This document shows, piece by piece, positions 47,609 to 57,986 of a stretch of 64,000 nt of DNA (the first letter of the stretch is position 1; each line of letters opens with the position of its first letter). The stretch is from Staphylococcus pragensis. GTDB lineage: Bacteria; Bacillota; Bacilli; Staphylococcales; Staphylococcaceae. The notes beneath the pieces were generated by a model. That model searched no databases. It was not told the origin of the DNA and was given only the letters and a program-made list of their open reading frames with translations. The position numbers were made by a program, and so were the translations under genes. Where the stretch lies: NCBI RefSeq assembly GCF_004785665.1, contig NZ_SRPJ01000001.1, forward strand, positions 806,001 to 870,000. Reading direction: 5' to 3'.

Positions 47609-48964
47609 CTACTCAGTATCATCCATAATATTATACTTTTCTAAGAAATTTGTATTAAAACTACCACTTCTGAAAATATCGTTATTCATTAATTTTAAAT
47701 GGAATGGAATGGTTGTATCAATTCCTAAAATTAAATACTCACTTAATGCTCTAATACCAGTCATAATCGCTTCATCCCTAGTTGGTTCATGAACGATTAA
47801 TTTAGCTACCATTGAATCATAATATGGAGGTATAGTGTAATTTGTATAACATGCTGACTCAATTCTCACCCCATATCCACCTGGCGCTATATATTGTGTG
47901 ATTTTACCTGGAGAAGGCATAAAGTTTTTAAATGGATTCTCAGCATTAATTCTATATTCTATGGCATGACCATTAATTGAAATATCTTCTTGTTTATAAG
48001 GTAATGGTTCTCCCATAGCTACTTTTAATTGAAGTTTAACTAGGTCGATACCTGTTACCATTTCAGTTACTGGATGCTCTACTTGAATACGCGTATTCAT
48101 TTCCATAAAGTAGAATTTATCATCATTTAAATCATAAATAAATTCAATTGTGCCTGCGTTTTCATAGTTAACTGCTTTAGCAGCTCTGACTGCGGCATCT
48201 CCCATTTCTTGACGTGTTTTTTCAGAAAGAATTGGAGAAGGAGCTTCTTCTACTAACTTCTGCATACGTCTTTGAATTGTACAATCACGTTCACCCAAAT
48301 GAATCACATTACCAAATTGGTCACCAATCACTTGAATTTCAATGTGGCGGAAATTTTCGATGAATTTTTCAAGATATAATCCACCATTTCCAAATGCAGT
48401 TTCGGCTTCTTGTTGTGTCATGCGGAAACCATTTTCTAATTCCTTCTCATTACGAGCGACACGAATTCCTTTACCGCCGCCTCCAGCAGTAGCTTTAATA
48501 ATTACTGGATAGCCAATGTCGTTAGCAATTTTTTTAGCATCACTTATTGTTTCAACTAAACCATCGCTTCCAGGTACAACTGGAACGTTTGCTGCTATCA
48601 TTTCCGCTTTAGCTACATCTTTAATTCCCATTTTTTGAATAGATTCATAGCTAGGCCCAATAAACTTCAATTGACATGCTTCACATAATTCAGCGAAATC
48701 GCCATTTTCAGCTAAAAATCCATAACCAGGATGAACGCCGTCACAACCTGTAGATGTTGCTATAGATAAGATATTAGGAATATTTAAATATGAATCTTTA
48801 GACTGTGTAGGACCGACGCAATATGCTTCATCAGCAATTTGAGTATGTAGCGCGTCTTTATCTCCTTCAGAATAGATTGCAACAGTTTGAATACCTAAAT
48901 CATGACATGCTCTAATAATTCTAACCGCTATTTCTCCACGGTTAGCAATTAATACTTTTTTCAT
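47609..48964 (-). CDS. accC: Acetyl-CoA carboxylase, biotin carboxylase subunit
   Basis: ATP-dependent carboxylation of biotin on AccB, the first step of fatty-acid synthesis. It is 451 aa. ATP-grasp motif KATAGGGGKGIRVA near residues 157-170, ERDCTIQRRMQKLVEEAPSP, and EMNTRIQVEHPVTE in the active site. The ATG overlaps the accB stop (TAATG). Confidence 0.97.
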   Translation of the reverse strand: MKKVLIANRGEIAVRIIRACHDLGIQTVAIYSEGDKDALHTQIADEAYCVGPTQSKDSYLNIPNILSIATSTGCDGVHPGYGFLAENGDFAELCEACQLKFIGPSYESIQKMGIKDVAKAEMIAANVPVVPGSDGLVETISDAKKIANDIGYPVIIKATAGGGGKGIRVARNEKELENGFRMTQQEAETAFGNGGLYLEKFIENFRHIEIQVIGDQFGNVIHLGERDCTIQRRMQKLVEEAPSPILSEKTRQEMGDAAVRAAKAVNYENAGTIEFIYDLNDDKFYFMEMNTRIQVEHPVTEMVTGIDLVKLQLKVAMGEPLPYKQEDISINGHAIEYRINAENPFKNFMPSPGKITQYIAPGGYGVRIESACYTNYTIPPYYDSMVAKLIVHEPTRDEAIMTGIRALSEYLILGIDTTIPFHLKLMNNDIFRSGSFNTNFLEKYNIMDDTE

Positions 48965-49440
48965 TATTTCACCTTAAATAACGGTTGGCCATACTCTACC
49001 ATTTGTCCGTCTTCTACTAATATTTCTACGATTTCACCAGAAATTTCTGCTTGTATTTCATTAAATAATTTCATAGCTTCTAAAATACAAACTGTTGAAT
49101 CATCCGATACTTTATCGCCTACTTTAACATATGCATCCTCTTCAGGTGATGGTGATTTATAAAACGTACCGACCATAGGTGCATTAATTGTTTGGTAGTT
49201 GTCATCTACATCAGAAACACTCTCAGAATTACTTGATGGTGCAGATTGTGTTGCTGATTGTGGTTGAGAAGCTGTAGGTTGTGGTGCAACTACAGATGGT
49301 TGCGGTTGTGCGTATTGAATTTCAGTTTCTTTTTGTTTCTTTAAATTAACTACGCTACCTTTATTATCTTCAATATTAATTTCAGTTAAGCTTGATTGAT
49401 CAAGAATTTCGATTAATTCTTTTATTTCTTTAAAATTCAT
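48964..49440 (-). CDS. accB: Acetyl-CoA carboxylase, biotin carboxyl carrier protein
   Basis: A 158-aa carrier: N-terminal helical part, Pro/Gln/Ser-rich linker (about 45-75) and C-terminal biotinyl domain with Lys124 in [11 protein letters not shown] 49440 has AAGGAG at 10 nt; in-frame codons up to 49470 precede it. First gene of accB-accC-yqhY-nusB-xseA-xseB-ispA, whose small gaps and overlaps suggest a long transcript. Confidence 0.96.
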   Translation of the reverse strand: MNFKEIKELIEILDQSSLTEINIEDNKGSVVNLKKQKETEIQYAQPQPSVVAPQPTASQPQSATQSAPSSNSESVSDVDDNYQTINAPMVGTFYKSPSPEEDAYVKVGDKVSDDSTVCILEAMKLFNEIQAEISGEIVEILVEDGQMVEYGQPLFKVK

Positions 49441-49620
49441 AAGTGGATAACTCCTTGACTTAGTTTTCATCTACCAATCTATTTTACTTGACTGTTTCAA
49501 CCAATTCAAGCATGTGTCATTTTCAATTCAAACGCTTAGTAATAATTTATATTATTTTCTTGTTTGAAAATGAAATCCAAGTACGTTTTCGTATTCATTG
49601 ACTACTTTTTAGAAATTAAA

Positions 49621-49653
49621 AAACTCTAAGACAATGCTTATGTCTTAGAGTTT
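49621..49653 (-). terminator. Intrinsic terminator of pepQ-efp
   Basis: A perfect 13-bp stem AAACTCTAAGACA / TGTCTTAGAGTTT with a 7-nt loop and a T-rich exit on the minus strand. The remaining 49441-49620 is AT-rich and probably carries the accB promoter. Confidence 0.88.
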
Positions 49654-49673
49654 ATATAACATATAGTTAACGA

Positions 49674-50231
49674 TTAACCTCTTGAAATATAGCTACCATC
49701 ACTCGTATTGATTACTAAAATGTCGCCTTCATTTACGAATAAAGGTACATTTAAAGTGTAACCTGTTTCAACTGTAGCAGATTTAGTAGCACCAGTTGCA
49801 GTATCACCTTTAATACCAGGTTCTGTTTCAGTAACTTCTAATTCAACAGTTTTTGGTAATTCAACTCCAATTGTTTCACCTTCGTATGATTGGATTTGAA
49901 CTTCCATGTTAGCTTTTAAGAATTTTAATTCGTCTTTTAAGTAATCTCCTGATAACTCAGTTTGATCAAATGTTTCATTATCCATGAATACGTGATTGTC
50001 ACCATCAGCATATAAGTATTGCATACGACGGTTTTCAATCATAGCTTGTTCTACTTTTTCACCAGCTCTAAAAGTTTTTTCTTGAATAGCGCCAGTTCTT
50101 AAATTACGTAATTTAGAACGTACAAAGGCAGAACCTTTACCTGGTTTTACGTGTTGGAAATCAATAACTTTCCAAATACCATTATCTACAGAAATAGTTA
50201 AACCTGTTTTAAAATCATTAACCGAAATCAT
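49674..50231 (-). CDS. efp: Translation elongation factor P
   Basis: Rescues ribosomes stalled at polyproline. The 185-aa protein has three beta-barrel domains; the tip residue is Lys32 in KPGKGSAF, which in Bacillus carries a 5-aminopentanol modification. The C-terminal [16 protein letters not shown] is conserved. It lies 24 bp after pepQ, the usual order. GAGGAAAC precedes the ATG. Confidence 0.97.
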   Translation of the reverse strand: MISVNDFKTGLTISVDNGIWKVIDFQHVKPGKGSAFVRSKLRNLRTGAIQEKTFRAGEKVEQAMIENRRMQYLYADGDNHVFMDNETFDQTELSGDYLKDELKFLKANMEVQIQSYEGETIGVELPKTVELEVTETEPGIKGDTATGATKSATVETGYTLNVPLFVNEGDILVINTSDGSYISRG

Positions 50232-50255
50232 TCAGTTTCCTCCTCAATTATACGC

Positions 50256-51317
50256 TTACTCTAAAATAATAAGGTCTTTCGTACATTTAGTAAAGACTTC
50301 ACAGCCATTTTCAGTGATTAAAATGTCATCTTCAATACGTACCCCACCAAGACCGTCGACATAAATACCTGGTTCAATAGTAACACAGTTATTTACTTCT
50401 ATTGTACCATTTGCATTTTTAGATAATAGTGGGCCTTCATGAATTTCTAAACCAATCCCATGCCCTAAGGAATGTCCGAATTCTGCACCATAACCATGTG
50501 CTACGATATAGTCTCTAGATAATGCATCAGCTTCTTTTACGCTCATACCAGATTTAATTTCGTTAATGGCTTTAATTTGAGATTTAAGTACGATATCGTA
50601 AATTTCTTTTAATTGAGCATCAGGTTCACCTATAGCGAAAGTACGCGTGATATCAGAACAGTAACCTCTATAATATGCGCCAAAATCTAAAGTAATCATA
50701 TCTCCACGTTCAATCACTTTATCGCTAGCTACACCATGAGGTAAAGCGCCTCTATATCCTGACGCTACAATGGTGTCAAATGATGGACCGTCAGCACCTA
50801 ATTCTAACATTTTACTTTCTAATAATGCTTTTACTTCTCTTTCAGTCATACCAACTTTAACTGTTTTTAAAAGATAATCATAAGTGTCATCAACAATTTT
50901 AGCGGCAACTTTTATTTTTTCGATTTCTTCAGGTGTTTTAATTTCTCTAATTTGTTCAATTCTATTTCCAATACTAATTAATTGGGCAGAAGCTTGATTA
51001 AGAATTTGATATGTATCATAACTAACTAAATGACCTTCGAATCCTACTTTTTGAAAATTTCGACTATTTATGATTGAAATAATCTCGTCATTAATGCTTC
51101 CACTTCTATTGATAATGTCAAAATTAACAGCTTGATTAGTCGCTTGCTCTATATAGCGGAAATCTGTAATAAGTTTGTTCTCTTTTTTCGAAATGACAAG
51201 TGCACCACTTGTTCCCGTGAATTCAGAAACATATCTACGGTTATAATCTGATAAAATCACTACAGCGTCTAAATCTTGTTTGTTAAGTAAGTCGTGAATT
51301 TTCGCTATTTTATCCAT
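50256..51317 (-). CDS. pepQ: Xaa-Pro dipeptidase/aminopeptidase (M24)
   Basis: A 353-aa metallopeptidase of the M24 (pita-bread) fold. The N-terminal creatinase-like domain is followed by the catalytic domain with the metal ligands in TLDFGAYYRGYCSDITRTFA (20 residues), GHSLGHGIGLEIHEGP and TIEPGIY. ATG 51317 follows AGAGGTG. It is commonly paired with efp; the functional link may be proline-peptide turnover, which is inference. Dipeptidase versus aminopeptidase P is unresolved. Confidence 0.9.
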   Translation of the reverse strand: MDKIAKIHDLLNKQDLDAVVILSDYNRRYVSEFTGTSGALVISKKENKLITDFRYIEQATNQAVNFDIINRSGSINDEIISIINSRNFQKVGFEGHLVSYDTYQILNQASAQLISIGNRIEQIREIKTPEEIEKIKVAAKIVDDTYDYLLKTVKVGMTEREVKALLESKMLELGADGPSFDTIVASGYRGALPHGVASDKVIERGDMITLDFGAYYRGYCSDITRTFAIGEPDAQLKEIYDIVLKSQIKAINEIKSGMSVKEADALSRDYIVAHGYGAEFGHSLGHGIGLEIHEGPLLSKNANGTIEVNNCVTIEPGIYVDGLGGVRIEDDILITENGCEVFTKCTKDLIILE

Positions 51318-51419
51318 ATTGTTCACCTCTTGTATAACGTTTGTACATTTTAATTATTTACATTAAAATGATATCATACTTGTTTTCGAATAAATAGATT
51401 TTGATTTAGGGAGATTTAC

Positions 51420-52007
51420 ATGAAAAAACTAATAATGATTATAGGAGCTTCGTGTTTGCTAGTTGGCTGTGGCACTCAGAACTTAGGTCCTTTAGAAGAA
51501 AAAACAACTAAATTAAGAGATGATAACCACAACTTGAAACTCGATATTCAACAACTAAATCAAGATATCAGTGACCAAAAATCACAGCTAAATGCTTTAA
51601 ATAATGATAAGAAAAACGTTTCGCAAACTGTAGATAATAATAATGAAACAGAATTTTTAAACGCTAGTTCTCAATACTATCAAGATATTGCAAAAGTTAT
51701 TGGGAATTTTAATAAGCTTGATTTAACTAAAAAGAAAAAAGAAGATAAAAATCAAAATTTAGAGAAATTAAATTCTCTTTCTAATGATATTGATAATGCA
51801 TATAGTAAATATAAAGGTTCAGTATCTAAAAAGAAAATGAGTGACAAAAACGAAAGTACGGATAAAAATATTAAACAGATAAATAAAAATATTCAATCTG
51901 CTTTTAAAGATATTAAAAACGGATATGAATCTAATGATACGGATAAATTAAATCAAGGACGCACTAAATTATCACAAATCAATCTATCTAGTAATTCTGG
52001 ATCATAG
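51420..52007 (+). CDS. Predicted lipoprotein with coiled coil
   Basis: A 195-aa exported protein. The signal peptide MKKLIMIIGASCLLVGC has a lipobox LLVGC with acylated Cys17. A charged coiled coil (about 27-70, with regular L/I spacing) follows, then Lys/Asp/Asn-rich helical repeats. It is conserved in staphylococci next to efp-pepQ; function unknown. GGGAG precedes the ATG. The next gene starts 11 bp later and is probably in the same operon. Confidence 0.85.
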   Translation: MKKLIMIIGASCLLVGCGTQNLGPLEEKTTKLRDDNHNLKLDIQQLNQDISDQKSQLNALNNDKKNVSQTVDNNNETEFLNASSQYYQDIAKVIGNFNKLDLTKKKKEDKNQNLEKLNSLSNDIDNAYSKYKGSVSKKKMSDKNESTDKNIKQINKNIQSAFKDIKNGYESNDTDKLNQGRTKLSQINLSSNSGS

Positions 52008-52018
52008 GAGTTTTTTAA

Positions 52019-52234
52019 TTGAAAAATGTAATATTTTATATTGTTTTAGCGATTGCAGCGATTGGATTAATTTTAAATCTAAATGTATTCTTAGTGTCAT
52101 TTGTTAAATCAATTTTCACTCTTTTTATTATTGCAGTAATCATTTATCTTATTTATTACTTCTTCTTTCTTACTGAAGATCAAAGAAAATATAGAAAAGC
52201 AGTAAGAAAGTATAAACGACGCAATCGTAAATAA
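52019..52234 (+). CDS. Small membrane protein (SA1362-type)
   Basis: A 71-aa protein with two hydrophobic helices (about 4-23 and 28-51) and a strongly basic tail from EDQRKYRKAVRKYKRRNRK (19 residues). The start is TTG with TAGGAG 8 nt away. It sits directly behind the lipoprotein gene as in other staphylococci, where a family named after S. aureus SA1362 occupies this position. Function unknown. Confidence 0.8.
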   Translation: MKNVIFYIVLAIAAIGLILNLNVFLVSFVKSIFTLFIIAVIIYLIYYFFFLTEDQRKYRKAVRKYKRRNRK

Positions 52235-52244
52235 CTAGAATTAT

Positions 52245-52330
52245 AAAAGAGGCTGAATCATTAATGTAAATCTAATTAGGCAATACTACTTCATCCTTGC
52301 CTTTAAGCTTTACAATGGTCAGCCTCTTTT
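52245..52330. terminator. Bidirectional terminator between the small membrane gene and lipM
   Basis: Arms AAAAGAGGCTGA / TCAGCCTCTTTT enclose a 62-nt spacer that may fold further. The exit on plus is TTTTTTT. It is shared with the convergent lipM. Confidence 0.8.
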
Positions 52331-52335
52331 TTTAA

Positions 52336-53166
52336 TTATTTTTTATATAACCATTCATCTGAACGATATTTTTCTTCAAGTTCTTTGACTTCTGCTAATT
52401 GTGCATCAGTTAAAGTTAAAGGTTTAAAGTCGATGTCTAAGCCCTTTTTAAACCCTTCTTCAAACGCTTTTTCCATTTCTTCAATTGTGATACGACGATC
52501 AGAAATGTCATTAATTGAGACAGCTTTGTCTACAAACGCTTTTTTCATTTTATCTTTTAAACGATCATTTTTGAAAATGAACATATCAAATAATTCATCT
52601 ACATCTACATCTTGAAGTAAAGAACCGTGTTGTAATATAACGCCTTTTTGACGAGTTTGAGCACTACCTGCAATCTTACGTCCTTCAACTACTAACTCAT
52701 ACCAACTTGGCGCATCAAAACAAACTGCACTTCTAGGTTGTTTTAATTTTTCTCTTTCTTCTTTTGAGCGTGGTATAGCGAAATAAGCATCAAATCCTAA
52801 AATTTTAAATCCTTCTAAAAGACCTTCTGAAATAACTCGGTAAGCTTCTGTTACTGTAGATGGCATATCAGGATGAGACTCTGGAACGATAACACTATAT
52901 GTTAATTCTTTATCATGTAACACACCTCGTCCGCCTGTTTGACGTCGCACTAAGCCAAATCCTTTTTCTTTAACTTTCTCAATATCTATTTCTTTTGTTA
53001 ATCTTTGAAAATATCCTACTGATAATGTAGCGGGATCCCATGTATAAAATCTTATTACTGGATCAATTTCTCCGCGAGAAACAAAATTTAATAGAGCTTC
53101 GTCCATAGCCATATTATAGTAAGGATTATGACTTCCTGTATTAATAAAGTTCCATGTTTCAGTCAT
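52336..53166 (-). CDS. lipM: Octanoyl-[acyl carrier protein]:protein octanoyltransferase LipM
   Basis: Transfers octanoyl groups to GcvH in the first step of lipoate synthesis. The 276-aa protein is of the lipoate ligase fold ([20 protein letters not shown]) and carries Cys149 in [13 protein letters not shown] and Lys164 in [10 protein letters not shown]. The cysteine identifies LipM rather than an LplA ligase. It lies close to gcvPA/gcvPB and in the same window as the lipoyl-dependent Bkd E2, its ultimate clients. Confidence 0.9.
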   Translation of the reverse strand: MTETWNFINTGSHNPYYNMAMDEALLNFVSRGEIDPVIRFYTWDPATLSVGYFQRLTKEIDIEKVKEKGFGLVRRQTGGRGVLHDKELTYSVIVPESHPDMPSTVTEAYRVISEGLLEGFKILGFDAYFAIPRSKEEREKLKQPRSAVCFDAPSWYELVVEGRKIAGSAQTRQKGVILQHGSLLQDVDVDELFDMFIFKNDRLKDKMKKAFVDKAVSINDISDRRITIEEMEKAFEEGFKKGLDIDFKPLTLTDAQLAEVKELEEKYRSDEWLYKK

Positions 53167-53322
53167 AAAAAAACTCCAATCACAACTTTTTATTTATTTA
53201 TAAATCGTATATATAAATTAGTATTAAATTAAATAAAGCCATAATTAGACAATAAAAAAATTTTGATAAATTGTGCTAACAGCCTTATAATTATAATATC
53301 GGTTAATTAGGGAGGATGCAAT

Positions 53323-53709
53323 ATGAATGTATCTTTGATTATAGCATTGGTTATTATAGTCTTAATTATTCTTTACATGTTAGGAAATTGGTTTATCAAT
53401 AAACGTGCTGTGACAGAATTAGAACAAAATGAATTTCATAAAGGCTTAAGAAAAGCTCAAGTCATTGATGTACGAGAAAAAGTTGATTATGATTATGGTC
53501 ATATTAATGGCGCACGTAATATTCCAATCTCAATGTTTAGCCAAAGATTCCAAGGTCTACGAAAAGATCAACCTATTTATCTTTGTGATGCTAACGGCAT
53601 TGCTAGTTATCGTGCAGCACGTATCCTTAAAAAGAATGGCTATAAAGATATTTACATGCTCAAAGGCGGATATAAAAAATGGACTGGTAAGATTAAAACT
53701 AAAAAATAG
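53323..53709 (+). CDS. Membrane-anchored rhodanese-like protein (YqhL)
   Basis: A 128-aa protein: N-terminal transmembrane helix (about 4-21) and a rhodanese domain (34-125) with VIDVREKVDYDYGHINGA and an active-site Cys88 in the loop CDANGIAS. This loop departs from the usual CxxGxR, so the sulfur substrate is unclear. It is placed between lipM and gcvPB as in Bacillus yqhL-yqhM. AGGGAGG precedes the ATG. Confidence 0.87.
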   Translation: MNVSLIIALVIIVLIILYMLGNWFINKRAVTELEQNEFHKGLRKAQVIDVREKVDYDYGHINGARNIPISMFSQRFQGLRKDQPIYLCDANGIASYRAARILKKNGYKDIYMLKGGYKKWTGKIKTKK

Positions 53710-53730
53710 TTAATTGCCAGAACCATTATT

Positions 53731-53759
53731 AAACTCTTAGAGAAAAGCTCTAAGAGTTT
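53731..53759 (+). terminator. Terminator of the rhodanese gene
   Basis: A perfect 12-bp stem AAACTCTTAGAG / CTCTAAGAGTTT with a 5-nt loop, then TTCTTTT. Confidence 0.9.
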
Positions 53760-53806
53760 TTCTTTTGCTATTTATAGATATAATTATGAAATGAATACCA
53801 AAAAAT

Positions 53807-53833
53807 GACAGGCATAACTGTATTGTGCCTGTC
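53807..53833 (-). terminator. Terminator of the gcv operon
   Basis: The 10-bp stem GACAGGCATA / TGTGCCTGTC (one mismatch) is followed by ATTTTTTGG on the minus strand, 17 bp past the gcvPB stop. Confidence 0.85.
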
Positions 53834-53850
53834 TTAATATTTACAATGAA

Positions 53851-55329
53851 TTATTGTTTTTCATCATGTAATTTTTCAAATTTTAATACTGGTTTACGAG
53901 CAGCCGTAGTTTCATCTAATCTATCAATAATAGTAGTATGAGGCGCTTCTAAAACGGTATCAGGGTTATTTTCAGCTTCATCAGCAATTTGTAACATTGC
54001 ATCAATGAAGTAATCTAATGTTTCTTTAGATTCAGTTTCAGTAGGCTCAATCATCATACCTTCTTCAACGTTTAATGGGAAGTAAATTGTTGGTGGATGA
54101 ACACCAAAGTCTAATAAACGTTTAGCCATATCTAATGTACGAACACCATGTTCTTTTTGTTTAGAACCGCTAAGTACGAATTCATGTTTACAATATTGAT
54201 CATAAGGAATTTCGTAACGCTCTTTTAAGCGTGCTTTAATATAGTTCGCATTAAGTACTGCAGCTTCAGATACTTCTCTTAAACCTTCAGCACCCATTGT
54301 TCTAATATAAGTGTATGCTCTTAAATAGATTCCAAAGTTACCATAGAATGGTTTAACACGGCCAATAGAATTTTCAATATCATTGTCATATTTGAAAGTA
54401 TCGCCATCTTTAACAACCATTGGTTTAGGAAGATAGCTTGCTAATTCTTTTTTAACTCCTACTGGACCTGAACCAGGACCACCGCCACCGTGTGGGCCAG
54501 TGAATGTTTTGTGTAAGTTTAAGTGCACAGCGTCAAATCCCATATCGCCAGGACGTACTTTATCCATAATTGCGTTTAAGTTTGCGCCATCATAGTATAA
54601 TAAGCCGCCTGCTTCATGAACGATTTCACGGATTTCCATAATATTTTTTTCGAAAATACCTAAAGTATTAGGGTTAGTTAACATGATCGCTGCTGTGTTT
54701 TCATTTACAACACGTTTTAAGTCTTCAATATCAACTTCCCCACGTTCATTTGATTTTACAGTTACTGATTTAAAGCCTGCAAATGAAGCTGACGCTGGGT
54801 TAGTACCGTGTGCTGAGTCAGGTACGATTACTTCGTCACGATGACCTTCACCATTAGCAATATGATATGCTTTAAAGATCATTAATGCAGTCCACTCACC
54901 ATGTGCACCAGCTGCAGGTTGTAAAGTAACTTCATCCATACCTGTAATTTCTTTTAACTCTTCTTGTAAGCTATAAATAATTTCAAGAGAACCTTGTACT
55001 TGTTCTTCTTCTTGTAATGGATGAGATTCAGCGAATCCTGGAATACGTGCTACTCTCTCATTAATTTTTGGATTGTATTTCATTGTACATGATCCTAGTG
55101 GATAGAAACCAGAATCTACACCAAAGTTTTTATTTGAAAGTTCTGTGTAATGACGTACTAAATCTAATTCAGCTACTTCTGGAAATTCTGCTTTATCTTT
55201 ACGGATGAATTTATCATCTAAGATGCTTTCGACAGAATCACCTTTAATATCGCTTTGAGGTAATGAGTATGCATATCTACCTGCTCTAGATCTTTCGAAA
55301 ATTAATGGACTTGATTTACTTACTACCAT
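53851..55329 (-). CDS. gcvPB: Glycine dehydrogenase (decarboxylating) subunit 2
   Basis: PLP subunit of the glycine cleavage P-protein, 492 aa. The PLP lysine is Lys274 in [18 protein letters not shown], and [13 protein letters not shown] and [11 protein letters not shown] are conserved. With GcvPA it decarboxylates glycine and passes aminomethyl to lipoyl-GcvH. ATG 55329 overlaps gcvPA by 14 bp; the two are coupled. Confidence 0.97.
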   Translation of the reverse strand: MVVSKSSPLIFERSRAGRYAYSLPQSDIKGDSVESILDDKFIRKDKAEFPEVAELDLVRHYTELSNKNFGVDSGFYPLGSCTMKYNPKINERVARIPGFAESHPLQEEEQVQGSLEIIYSLQEELKEITGMDEVTLQPAAGAHGEWTALMIFKAYHIANGEGHRDEVIVPDSAHGTNPASASFAGFKSVTVKSNERGEVDIEDLKRVVNENTAAIMLTNPNTLGIFEKNIMEIREIVHEAGGLLYYDGANLNAIMDKVRPGDMGFDAVHLNLHKTFTGPHGGGGPGSGPVGVKKELASYLPKPMVVKDGDTFKYDNDIENSIGRVKPFYGNFGIYLRAYTYIRTMGAEGLREVSEAAVLNANYIKARLKERYEIPYDQYCKHEFVLSGSKQKEHGVRTLDMAKRLLDFGVHPPTIYFPLNVEEGMMIEPTETESKETLDYFIDAMLQIADEAENNPDTVLEAPHTTIIDRLDETTAARKPVLKFEKLHDEKQ

Positions 55330-56668
55330 TTAGCTCACCAGCTTTCTTAACAAATGTATCTATTTCATCTTTTGTTCTTAATTCAGTAACAGCTACTAAC
55401 ATATGATTTTCAAAGTCACTAGATGCTTCACCTAAATCAAAACCACCAATGAAGCCTTCTTCAGCTAATTGCTTGTTCACTTCTTTGATTGGTTTATCAA
55501 ATTTAACAACAAATTCATTAAATGATGTTCCATCTAATACTTCGAAACCATTTTCTTTAAATTGATTTTTTGCATAATTAGCGTGTTCTAAGTTTTGAAC
55601 TGCAATATCATAAACACCTTGTTTACCAAGAGCAGACATAGCAATTGATGAAGCTAAAGCATTAAGAGCTTGGTTTGAACAAATATTTGAAGTCGCTTTG
55701 TCACGACGAATATGTTGTTCACGAGCTTGTAATGTTAATACAAAACCTCTGTTACCTTCATCATCTTGAGTTTCACCAACTAATCTACCAGGTACTTTAC
55801 GCATTAATTTTTTAGTAGTAGCGAAATAACCACAGTGTGGTCCACCAAATTGTGTTGGAATACCGAATGGTTGAGTATCACCTACTACGATATCTGCGCC
55901 AAATGAACCTGGAGGAGTTAATAAACCTAAAGCTAATGGGTTAGCATATACGATAAATAAAGCTTTTTTATCTTCAATAAATGAATGAATTTTTTCTAAA
56001 TCTTCAATTGAACCATAGAAGTTTGGATATTGAACAGCTACAGCTGCTGTTTCATCATCCACAGCTTGTTCTAATTTTTCTAAATCAGTGATTGTACCAT
56101 CTAAATCAACTTCTACAATTTCAAATTCTTCACGAACTTTTACATAAGTTTTAAGTACTTGTAATGCTTGATAGTGAAGACCTTTTGAAACGACGATTTT
56201 GTTCTTTTTAGTATGGTTGAAAGCTAAGATACAAGCTTCAGCAAAACTAGTAATACCATCATACATTGAAGAGTTAGCTACATCCATATTAGTTAATTCA
56301 CAAATTAACGTTTGGAATTCAAAAATAGCTTGTAATTCACCTTGAGAAATTTCAGGTTGGTAAGGTGTATACGCTGTATAGAACTCTGAGCGTGAAATCA
56401 TTGCATCTACTACTGCAGGCGCATAATGATCATATACACCAGCACCTAAGAATGATGCATGTGTTTCTTTAGTAATATTTTTATTAGCTACTCTGTTTAA
56501 TCTTTTTAATAAAGTAGTTTCAGCTTCACCACTAGCGATATTTAAATCCCTGTTTAATAAAATATCTTCTGGTACATCACCAAATAATTCATTAATAGAA
56601 TTAGCACCAATAGTCTCTAACATTTCTTTCTTATCTTTTTCAGTTAATGGTATATAACGATGACTCAC
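55316..56668 (-). CDS. gcvPA: Glycine dehydrogenase (decarboxylating) subunit 1
   Basis: The other half of the split P-protein, 450 aa, with the PLP-enzyme fold ([48 protein letters not shown]). It lacks the PLP lysine, which GcvPB provides. GTG at 56668 gives the family start [13 protein letters not shown] and has AGGGGTG 8 nt upstream. It lies 16 bp after gcvT. Confidence 0.97.
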   Translation of the reverse strand: MSHRYIPLTEKDKKEMLETIGANSINELFGDVPEDILLNRDLNIASGEAETTLLKRLNRVANKNITKETHASFLGAGVYDHYAPAVVDAMISRSEFYTAYTPYQPEISQGELQAIFEFQTLICELTNMDVANSSMYDGITSFAEACILAFNHTKKNKIVVSKGLHYQALQVLKTYVKVREEFEIVEVDLDGTITDLEKLEQAVDDETAAVAVQYPNFYGSIEDLEKIHSFIEDKKALFIVYANPLALGLLTPPGSFGADIVVGDTQPFGIPTQFGGPHCGYFATTKKLMRKVPGRLVGETQDDEGNRGFVLTLQAREQHIRRDKATSNICSNQALNALASSIAMSALGKQGVYDIAVQNLEHANYAKNQFKENGFEVLDGTSFNEFVVKFDKPIKEVNKQLAEEGFIGGFDLGEASSDFENHMLVAVTELRTKDEIDTFVKKAGELNGSK

Positions 56669-56684
56669 AATACACACCCCTTAA

Positions 56685-57776
56685 TTATTTTTCGATTTGA
56701 TTTTTCTTAACGATTTTAGCTTTAAGCTGTCTTTTACGCACTTGAACTAGTAATTCTCTTCCCATTTCAAATTCATCACGTTTAATAATTGCCATTGCAA
56801 TTGATTTACCTGATGAAGGTGATTGAGTTCCAGATGTAACTTCCCCAATTTGATTACCATCTAGATCTAATACTGGGTAACCTGTTCTTGCGATACCTTT
56901 TTCAAGTAATTCTAAACCAACAGTTCTACGTTCAGAACCATTTTCTTTTTGATCTTTTAATACTGATTTACCAATGAAATCTTCTTCGGTTAATGGTTTA
57001 GCAGCAAAAGCGATGCCACCTTCATATGGTGTGATAGATTCAGTAAGATCTTGACCATGTAAAGGTAATCCAGCTTCAAGTCTTAATGTATCTCTTGCGC
57101 CTAATCCGCAAGGAACTACGTCATGTGAAGTAAAGCCGTTCCAAATATCTACCGTATCTCCTGCATCACAATAGATTTCAAAGCCATCTTCACCAGTGTA
57201 ACCTGATTGAGATAAAATAACATTTTTACCAAATAAAGTAACACCTTGTTTAAAATCAAATGGTTTCATTTCACTTACATCAACATCAACTAATTCACTA
57301 ACTAAATCTCTAGCTTTAGGACCTTGAACAGCTAATTGACCATATTGATCAGAAACATTTGATACTTCAACATCAAAGTTAGCTGATTGTTTTTGAATCC
57401 AAGCAAAGTCTTTATCAGTGTTAGCAGCATTAACAATTAATAAATAATCGTTTTCGCCTACTTTATATGTTACTAAATCATCAATGATACCGCCTTCTTC
57501 ATTACATAAAGCAGTATATTGTGCTTTAGTTTCAGTTAAATTATTAGTATCGTTTGATAATAAGTATTGGACAAATTTACTAGCATCATTACCTTTAATT
57601 GAGATTTCTCCCATGTGGCTTACATCGAACATACCTACATTATATCTAACTGCATTATGTTCTTCTTTGATACTTGTAAACTGAACAGGCATAGCCCATC
57701 CACCGAATTCTACTATTTTAGCACCACTGTCTACATAATTTTGATACAATGGTGTTTTTTTTAATTCGCTTGTCAT
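56685..57776 (-). CDS. gcvT: Glycine cleavage system aminomethyltransferase (T-protein)
   Basis: Transfers the methylene group from aminomethyl-GcvH to tetrahydrofolate and releases ammonia. It is 363 aa. [14 protein letters not shown] near residue 40, [12 protein letters not shown] and [19 protein letters not shown] are typical. ATG 57776 has AGGGGG at 7 nt; an in-frame start at 57839 lies within the riboswitch terminator and is rejected. It is first gene of gcvT-gcvPA-gcvPB under a glycine riboswitch. Confidence 0.97.
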   Translation of the reverse strand: MTSELKKTPLYQNYVDSGAKIVEFGGWAMPVQFTSIKEEHNAVRYNVGMFDVSHMGEISIKGNDASKFVQYLLSNDTNNLTETKAQYTALCNEEGGIIDDLVTYKVGENDYLLIVNAANTDKDFAWIQKQSANFDVEVSNVSDQYGQLAVQGPKARDLVSELVDVDVSEMKPFDFKQGVTLFGKNVILSQSGYTGEDGFEIYCDAGDTVDIWNGFTSHDVVPCGLGARDTLRLEAGLPLHGQDLTESITPYEGGIAFAAKPLTEEDFIGKSVLKDQKENGSERRTVGLELLEKGIARTGYPVLDLDGNQIGEVTSGTQSPSSGKSIAMAIIKRDEFEMGRELLVQVRKRQLKAKIVKKNQIEK

Positions 57777-57797
57777 TTGAAAACCCCCTATAATTTT

Positions 57798-57833
57798 TAT
57801 AAAAAAACAGAGTAGCAAATTGCTACCCTGTTT
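57798..57833 (-). terminator. Riboswitch-controlled terminator before gcvT
   Basis: The stem CAGGGTAGCAA / TTGCTACTCTG with one wobble is followed by seven T residues on the minus strand, directly between the glycine aptamer and the gcvT Shine-Dalgarno. Confidence 0.88.
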
Positions 57834-57842
57834 ATACACTTA

Positions 57843-57925
57843 ATCCAGGAATGCGTAACAGTATTATCCTTTTGCCTGAGAGTTTCGTATTTATACTTGC
57901 ACCTTCGGCGATAAAGAAAAATCAC
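57843..57925 (-). promoter_or_regulatory. Glycine riboswitch aptamer
   Basis: On the minus strand CGCCGAAGGTGCAA and ACTCTCAGGCAAAAGGATAA, the two hallmark parts of the glycine aptamer, are present in order. Only one full aptamer is clear; a short hairpin AGTGTAAT-AG-ATTACACT lies 5' (57926-57943). With the terminator at 57798-57833 it should act as a glycine-ON transcription switch for gcvT-gcvPA-gcvPB. Confidence 0.88.
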
Positions 57926-57986
57926 AGTGTAATCTATTACACTTATATAAGACACATATGATTATCAATATTCTCTCTAATACTGA

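Noticed and set aside
53465..53713. 82-aa alternative frame inside the rhodanese gene
   Set aside because: The rhodanese frame carries domain motifs and a proper start; the alternative has none.
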